From NCBI GenBank assembly GCA_009776595.1, contig WRNN01000047.1, positions 1 through 8,473 of the forward strand: 8,473 nucleotides of DNA. The letters are read 5' to 3'. Position numbers and translations under genes: made by a program. The stretch is from Clostridiales bacterium (GTDB taxonomy: Bacteria > Bacillota > Peptococcia > DRI-13 > UBA5745). Of the stretch, positions 5,340-8,473 are shown in pieces (position 1 is the first letter of the stretch; every line of letters starts with the position of its first letter). The notes below the pieces were generated by a model. That model searched no databases, had not been told where the DNA came from, and worked only from the letters and a program-made list of their open reading frames with translations.

Positions 5340-7064
5340 TCAAACCGGCGGCAGAATGACATTGATCACCGCCGGCGTTCCGTTTCTCACCGCCTCGCGG
5401 CCCTCCCGTAGAACAGACATCAACTCCTCCGGCTTCTCCACCGTCCTGGCAAAGGCGCCGCCTGCCGCCTCCGCTACCAAATCCAATCTCGCCGGCTGCT
5501 CGAAGCCGGACCAGAACGTATTGTTCCTGACGGCATACCCCTCGGGATGCTGCCCCTGGGTGATTTGCTTGGGCGCGTTCCAGCCCTGGTTATTGTAGAT
5601 GACGGTCATAAAGGGCGTCTTATATCGGCGCGCCATCCAGTATACCGCCGTAGGGCTGGAAAAGATATACACGCCGTCGCTTGCCAACGCGATAACGTCT
5701 TTCTCCGGATGTGCCAGCTTTATGCCGATTGCCGCGCCGCCAAACCAGCCAAGCGAACTTCCGCCGCAGCCAAATACGGTGCCCGGTTTATTTCTCGGAA
5801 TGTGGCTGGAGACCGCGCCGCCGCTGGTTATCGTTTCATTGACCAGGATGGTATCCTGATCCATGATTTCGCGGATACAAGCAGATAAATACGAGGCCGT
5901 CATGGCCGGCGGCATTTTTTCGGCCGCCAGGCGCTTTTCTTGTGTCTCCGCCTTCATTTTCCCATATTTTTCGCGACGGGCGGCGAGCATGGCGGGATCG
6001 GGCGCGCCGGTATGCTGATCGAGTCTGCGATTGATCTGCTTCAGCGCCGTGTACGAATCGGCTTTCATAAATCTTTCGGAAGGGATGTACCAAAGCGGGA
6101 TATCTTCCTTCAACGGGTCGATATCCAGATAGAATACCCTGCATCCTTCAGCCGGCTTCGTCAGGGCGGGAATCCATGGCGTATCGCTGTCGAGGACCAG
6201 GATGACGTCCGCCTCCTTAATCAGGGGCTGCCCCATAGAGCCGGGATTCATCGGATGGTCGCTGGGGAAATTCATATAAGCGCCGCCGGAAGAAACCACC
6301 GGGATCGCGAGCCTTTCGCTGAGCCGGACCAGTTCCGCTACGCTCTCTGTGTTTCTGCCGACATAGGAGGTGATGATCAGCGGGCTTTTCGCTTGCGTGA
6401 GGGCCCCGGCCAGTATCTCTACCGATGCCTCATCCAGGCCCATAGGCGATATGGGCGCCCATTTCGTCAAGTCCGCTTGAATGTCGACGCCTTCTTCTTC
6501 CAGGACTTCCCGCGTCGCCATCATATATACCGGCCCTTTGGGTTCGCTGTTGGCGATCTGCAGCGCCCTGTAGGTCACTTGCTGCATATTTTTTCCGCTT
6601 CTGTATTCGCTGGCCAGCTTGGTATAGTTGCGTACAATCCCGGCCTGATCCGCGATGTTTTGGATGAACTGAATGCCGGAGTCCCTGCCTCCCTTCAGTT
6701 CCCCTTCGATCGTATAGGGGGAAAGTCCGGCCAGAATAAACACAGGAACCCTGCATCGATAGGCGTTATGAAGCGAGCCTCCCAGGTTTTGCGTCCCGAC
6801 GTCCACATGTACAAACACCGCTTGCGGCTGCCCGGTAACTTGCGCAAAGCCATGCGCCGCGCTTATCGCCACAGTCTCATGCGGGCAGATGATAATTTCC
6901 GGCTTTTTCCTGCCTGTCGCCTCATATTTCGCCCAGCTCTCGATGATGGGCGGGTAATCCGTTCCGGAGTTCAGAAATACATGGGAGACGCCGGCTTTCA
7001 CCAGCGCGTCATTCAATGCGTCCGCAGCAGTATACTCCAGATCTTTATTCCTTTCCTTATCCAT
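5340..7064 (-). CDS. Thiamine-pyrophosphate-dependent enzyme, acetolactate synthase-like superfamily, substrate unknown
   Basis: This 574-residue protein has the three-domain layout of acetolactate synthase/benzoylformate decarboxylase enzymes: a PYR domain (about 10-185) with CPHETVAISAAHGFAQVTG (60-78) and the cofactor-activating glutamate E63; a central domain (about 205-345); and a PP domain (about 385-572). The TPP/Mg motif reads SDG (462-464, D463) with NN at 491-492, so the first glycine of the classical GDG is serine. The segments FVHVDVGTQNLGGSLHNAY (84-102) and GRDSGIQFIQNIADQ (126-140) resemble a group usually annotated only as TPP-requiring proteins, not true acetolactate synthases, and no regulatory-subunit gene is nearby. 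Expected chemistry is decarboxylation or carboligation of a 2-oxo acid. The start is ATG 7064 with AAGGGGG about 10 nt upstream. It lies 69 nt after dppC2 and 19 nt before the dehydrogenase. Superfamily certain, reaction unknown. Confidence 0.92.
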   Translation of the reverse strand: MDKERNKDLEYTAADALNDALVKAGVSHVFLNSGTDYPPIIESWAKYEATGRKKPEIIICPHETVAISAAHGFAQVTGQPQAVFVHVDVGTQNLGGSLHNAYRCRVPVFILAGLSPYTIEGELKGGRDSGIQFIQNIADQAGIVRNYTKLASEYRSGKNMQQVTYRALQIANSEPKGPVYMMATREVLEEEGVDIQADLTKWAPISPMGLDEASVEILAGALTQAKSPLIITSYVGRNTESVAELVRLSERLAIPVVSSGGAYMNFPSDHPMNPGSMGQPLIKEADVILVLDSDTPWIPALTKPAEGCRVFYLDIDPLKEDIPLWYIPSERFMKADSYTALKQINRRLDQHTGAPDPAMLAARREKYGKMKAETQEKRLAAEKMPPAMTASYLSACIREIMDQDTILVNETITSGGAVSSHIPRNKPGTVFGCGGSSLGWFGGAAIGIKLAHPEKDVIALASDGVYIFSSPTAVYWMARRYKTPFMTVIYNNQGWNAPKQITQGQHPEGYAVRNNTFWSGFEQPARLDLVAEAAGGAFARTVEKPEELMSVLREGREAVRNGTPAVINVILPPV

Positions 7065-7133
7065 GAATACTCAGCCCCCTTATATTGATTCTTGATTTCT
7101 CTGACACAGCGGCAAGACTGGCGGTTCGTTGCG

Positions 7134-8042
7134 CTAGTCTTTGAGTCTTGGGTCGATGGCGTCCCGGAGTCCGTCGCCAAAGAGGTTGAAGCCAAATACA
7201 GTCAGAAAGATGCATAGGGACGGGAAAACGATCAGCGGCCAAAAGTCCCGGAGAAACTCCCGCCCCGCCGCAAGTATGGAGCCCCACTCCGGCGTCGGCG
7301 GCTGCACGCCCAAACCGATAAAGCTCAGGCCGGAAATCGACATGATGTTGGTGCCGATGAGGAGCGTCGCGCTGACAAGCACAGGCGCAAAGGAGTTCGG
7401 CAGGATATGTTTCACGATGATACGAAAATTCTTTGAACCGGTAGCCCTGGCCGCTTCCACGAAGTCGTTGGTCTTGACGGACAGAATGGTCGATCGCGTC
7501 ATGCGCATGCTGTAGGGTATGCCGGATACGGAGATCGCCAGGATGGTATTGAAGGTCCCGCCCCCCAGCGCCGAGGATATGGCGATCGCTAAGATAAGCG
7601 AGGGAATGGCCATAAGGATATCCAGTATGCGCATGACCGTGAGGTCCACCCATCCGCCGAAATATCCGGCGATCGCGCCGAGGGTAATGCCGATAAAGTT
7701 GGATAAGACGACGGAAACCAGCGAAATCATCAGGGATATGCGGCCGCCATAGAGAAGGCGCGTAAAAATATCCCTTCCAAAGTTATCCGTCCCCATGATA
7801 TGCTGCGCGCTCGGGTACGCGAACCTATGGGCCGGATCCTGGAAAGCATAATCATAGCTCGTGATGACCGGCGCCAGCAGGATAAGGAAAACAAGAATCA
7901 CGACGACAAAGAGCCCCAGCATCCCCGCCTTGCTTCTGGTGAACCTTTTGGCAATTTCACCAAGCATGCTTTTTTTCTTGATCGGCTCTTCCACATCATT
8001 TTCGGGTATTGTATGGTTCATTTTTGCTTCAGAGGCTGTCAT
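7134..8042 (-). CDS. dppC: Peptide ABC transporter permease DppC, copy 2
   Basis: This 302-residue inner-membrane permease is a close paralogue of the DppC at 1171-2076. A hydrophilic N-terminus (1-38) precedes a membrane segment at about 40-60, then MGTDNFGRDIFTRLLYGGR (83-101), further hydrophobic segments, the EAA loop at about 195-216 (VEAARATGSKNFRIIVKHI) and the end GDGLRDAIDPRLKD. By eye it differs from copy 1 at about 51 of the last 220 residues; the N-termini are unrelated in sequence. The start is ATG 8042, giving the 4-nt ATGA overlap with dppB2 and AGAGGGGG (8060-8053) 10 nt upstream; M8 is an alternative. No ATPase genes follow. The next gene is the TPP enzyme, so this pair must use the ATPases of the neighbouring set or others encoded outside the window. 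Confidence 0.95.
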   Translation of the reverse strand: MTASEAKMNHTIPENDVEEPIKKKSMLGEIAKRFTRSKAGMLGLFVVVILVFLILLAPVITSYDYAFQDPAHRFAYPSAQHIMGTDNFGRDIFTRLLYGGRISLMISLVSVVLSNFIGITLGAIAGYFGGWVDLTVMRILDILMAIPSLILAIAISSALGGGTFNTILAISVSGIPYSMRMTRSTILSVKTNDFVEAARATGSKNFRIIVKHILPNSFAPVLVSATLLIGTNIMSISGLSFIGLGVQPPTPEWGSILAAGREFLRDFWPLIVFPSLCIFLTVFGFNLFGDGLRDAIDPRLKD

Positions 8043-8473
8043 TGCGCTTCGACCCCCTCTGTCTTCGCAAGCTTGTCCGCGAGTTGGGCTTTCTTCTTCG
8101 GTGAAATGAACTGGACTTTGATACGCGGGTCAATCAAGGTATAAAGGATATCAACGAACAGATTCACCGTGCAGACAAGCAGCGATATGACAAAGATCGA
8201 ACCGGTGATGATCGGATAATCTCGTCCGATGATCCCCAGCAGCAAATAGGTGCCCATGCCCGGTATATTGAAAATCGTTTCCACGATGATGGAGCCGGAG
8301 AAAATGGTCGCGATAAAGGCGCCGGTGAGCGTGGTGAGCGGAATCATGCAGTTCTTGAGGGCGTGCTTCCGGATCACGACGTTTTCGCGCAAGCCCTTTG
8401 CCCTGGCCGTGCGGATGTAGTCCTGCCGCACGACGTCCAGCATGGTGGTTCGCGTCATTCTGGTGAATACCGC
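8039..8473 (-). CDS. dppB: Peptide ABC transporter permease DppB, copy 2 (C-terminal part, runs off the window)
   Basis: The last 144 codons of a DppB-type permease are present; the frame stays open to the window edge and reads AVFTRMTRTTM at its first visible residues, so the true start lies beyond. It contains the EAA loop DYIRTARAKG with HALKNCMIPL following, the diagnostic GSIIVETIFNIPGMG, GRDYPII, and two C-terminal membrane segments before a basic tail. It aligns without gaps over the conserved part to the DppB at 2076-3068. The stop overlaps the dppC2 start (ATGA). This is the membrane channel partner of dppC2. A binding-protein gene may lie upstream, outside the window. Confidence 0.95.
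   Translation of the reverse strand, partial: AVFTRMTRTTMLDVVRQDYIRTARAKGLRENVVIRKHALKNCMIPLTTLTGAFIATIFSGSIIVETIFNIPGMGTYLLLGIIGRDYPIITGSIFVISLLVCTVNLFVDILYTLIDPRIKVQFISPKKKAQLADKLAKTEGVEAQ

Noticed and set aside
5321..5362. A 14-codon N-terminal extension of the dehydrogenase
   Set aside because: It overlaps the end of the TPP enzyme gene, and the shorter start has its own ribosome binding site and fits the family length.
5940..7088. A 382-codon open frame on the plus strand
   Set aside because: It lies wholly antisense to the TPP enzyme gene, whose motifs are clear. Its translation shows no recognisable domain, and long antisense frames are common in GC-rich genes.
7065..7133. A separate promoter for the TPP enzyme in the 69-nt gap after dppC2
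   Set aside because: TATAAG is present, but no -35 at suitable spacing; there is no terminator either, so read-through from dppC2 is the simpler view.

Overview
The window looks like a chromosomal segment from a moderately GC-rich Firmicute, probably a gut-type clostridial lineage. The support is indirect: strong AGGAGG-type ribosome binding sites, tightly packed or overlapping genes, one TTG and one GTG start, Dpp/Opp-type peptide transporter genes, and a remnant of an Rpn (PD-(D/E)XK nuclease/transposase) gene of the kind common in that phylum. No rRNA, tRNA, CRISPR array or complete insertion sequence is visible.

Layout, in the transcription order of the minus strand. (1) 8473 to 7134: a second, partly off-window permease pair, dppB2 (partial) and dppC2, overlapping by 4 nt. 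(2) 7064 to 4235: a full-length thiamine-pyrophosphate (TPP) enzyme of the acetolactate-synthase superfamily, followed 19 nt later by an Ldh_2-family (malate/L-lactate/ureidoglycolate/sulfolactate type) dehydrogenase. (3) 3655 to 4056, on the plus strand: a C-terminal fragment of an Rpn-family protein with its own plausible promoter, ribosome binding site and rho-independent terminator. (4) 3069 to 3654: a gene-free stretch with an array of stem-loops and a plausible minus-strand promoter overlapped by an inverted repeat. (5) 3068 to 1: dppB1, dppC1, dppD and the start of dppF, essentially without gaps, forming most of a peptide/nickel-type ABC importer. No substrate-binding protein lies in the window.

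Inferred working of the genes: the ABC importer(s) bring in a small solute, and the dehydrogenase and TPP enzyme process a 2-hydroxy acid / 2-oxo acid pair derived from it (oxidation, then decarboxylation or carboligation). The substrate cannot be read from sequence. The two permease pairs are close paralogues (about 77% identical over the last 220 residues of DppC, counted by eye) in direct orientation on either side of the catabolic pair, so the locus probably arose by duplication.

The most striking sequence-level observation is a perfect 75-bp in-frame tandem duplication inside dppD. It duplicates exactly the 25 residues around the Q-loop, giving an ABC ATPase with two Q-loops. Next in interest are the stem-loop array upstream of dppB1, the stand-alone Rpn C-terminal fragment, and the uncharacterised TPP enzyme/Ldh_2 pair embedded between duplicated importers.
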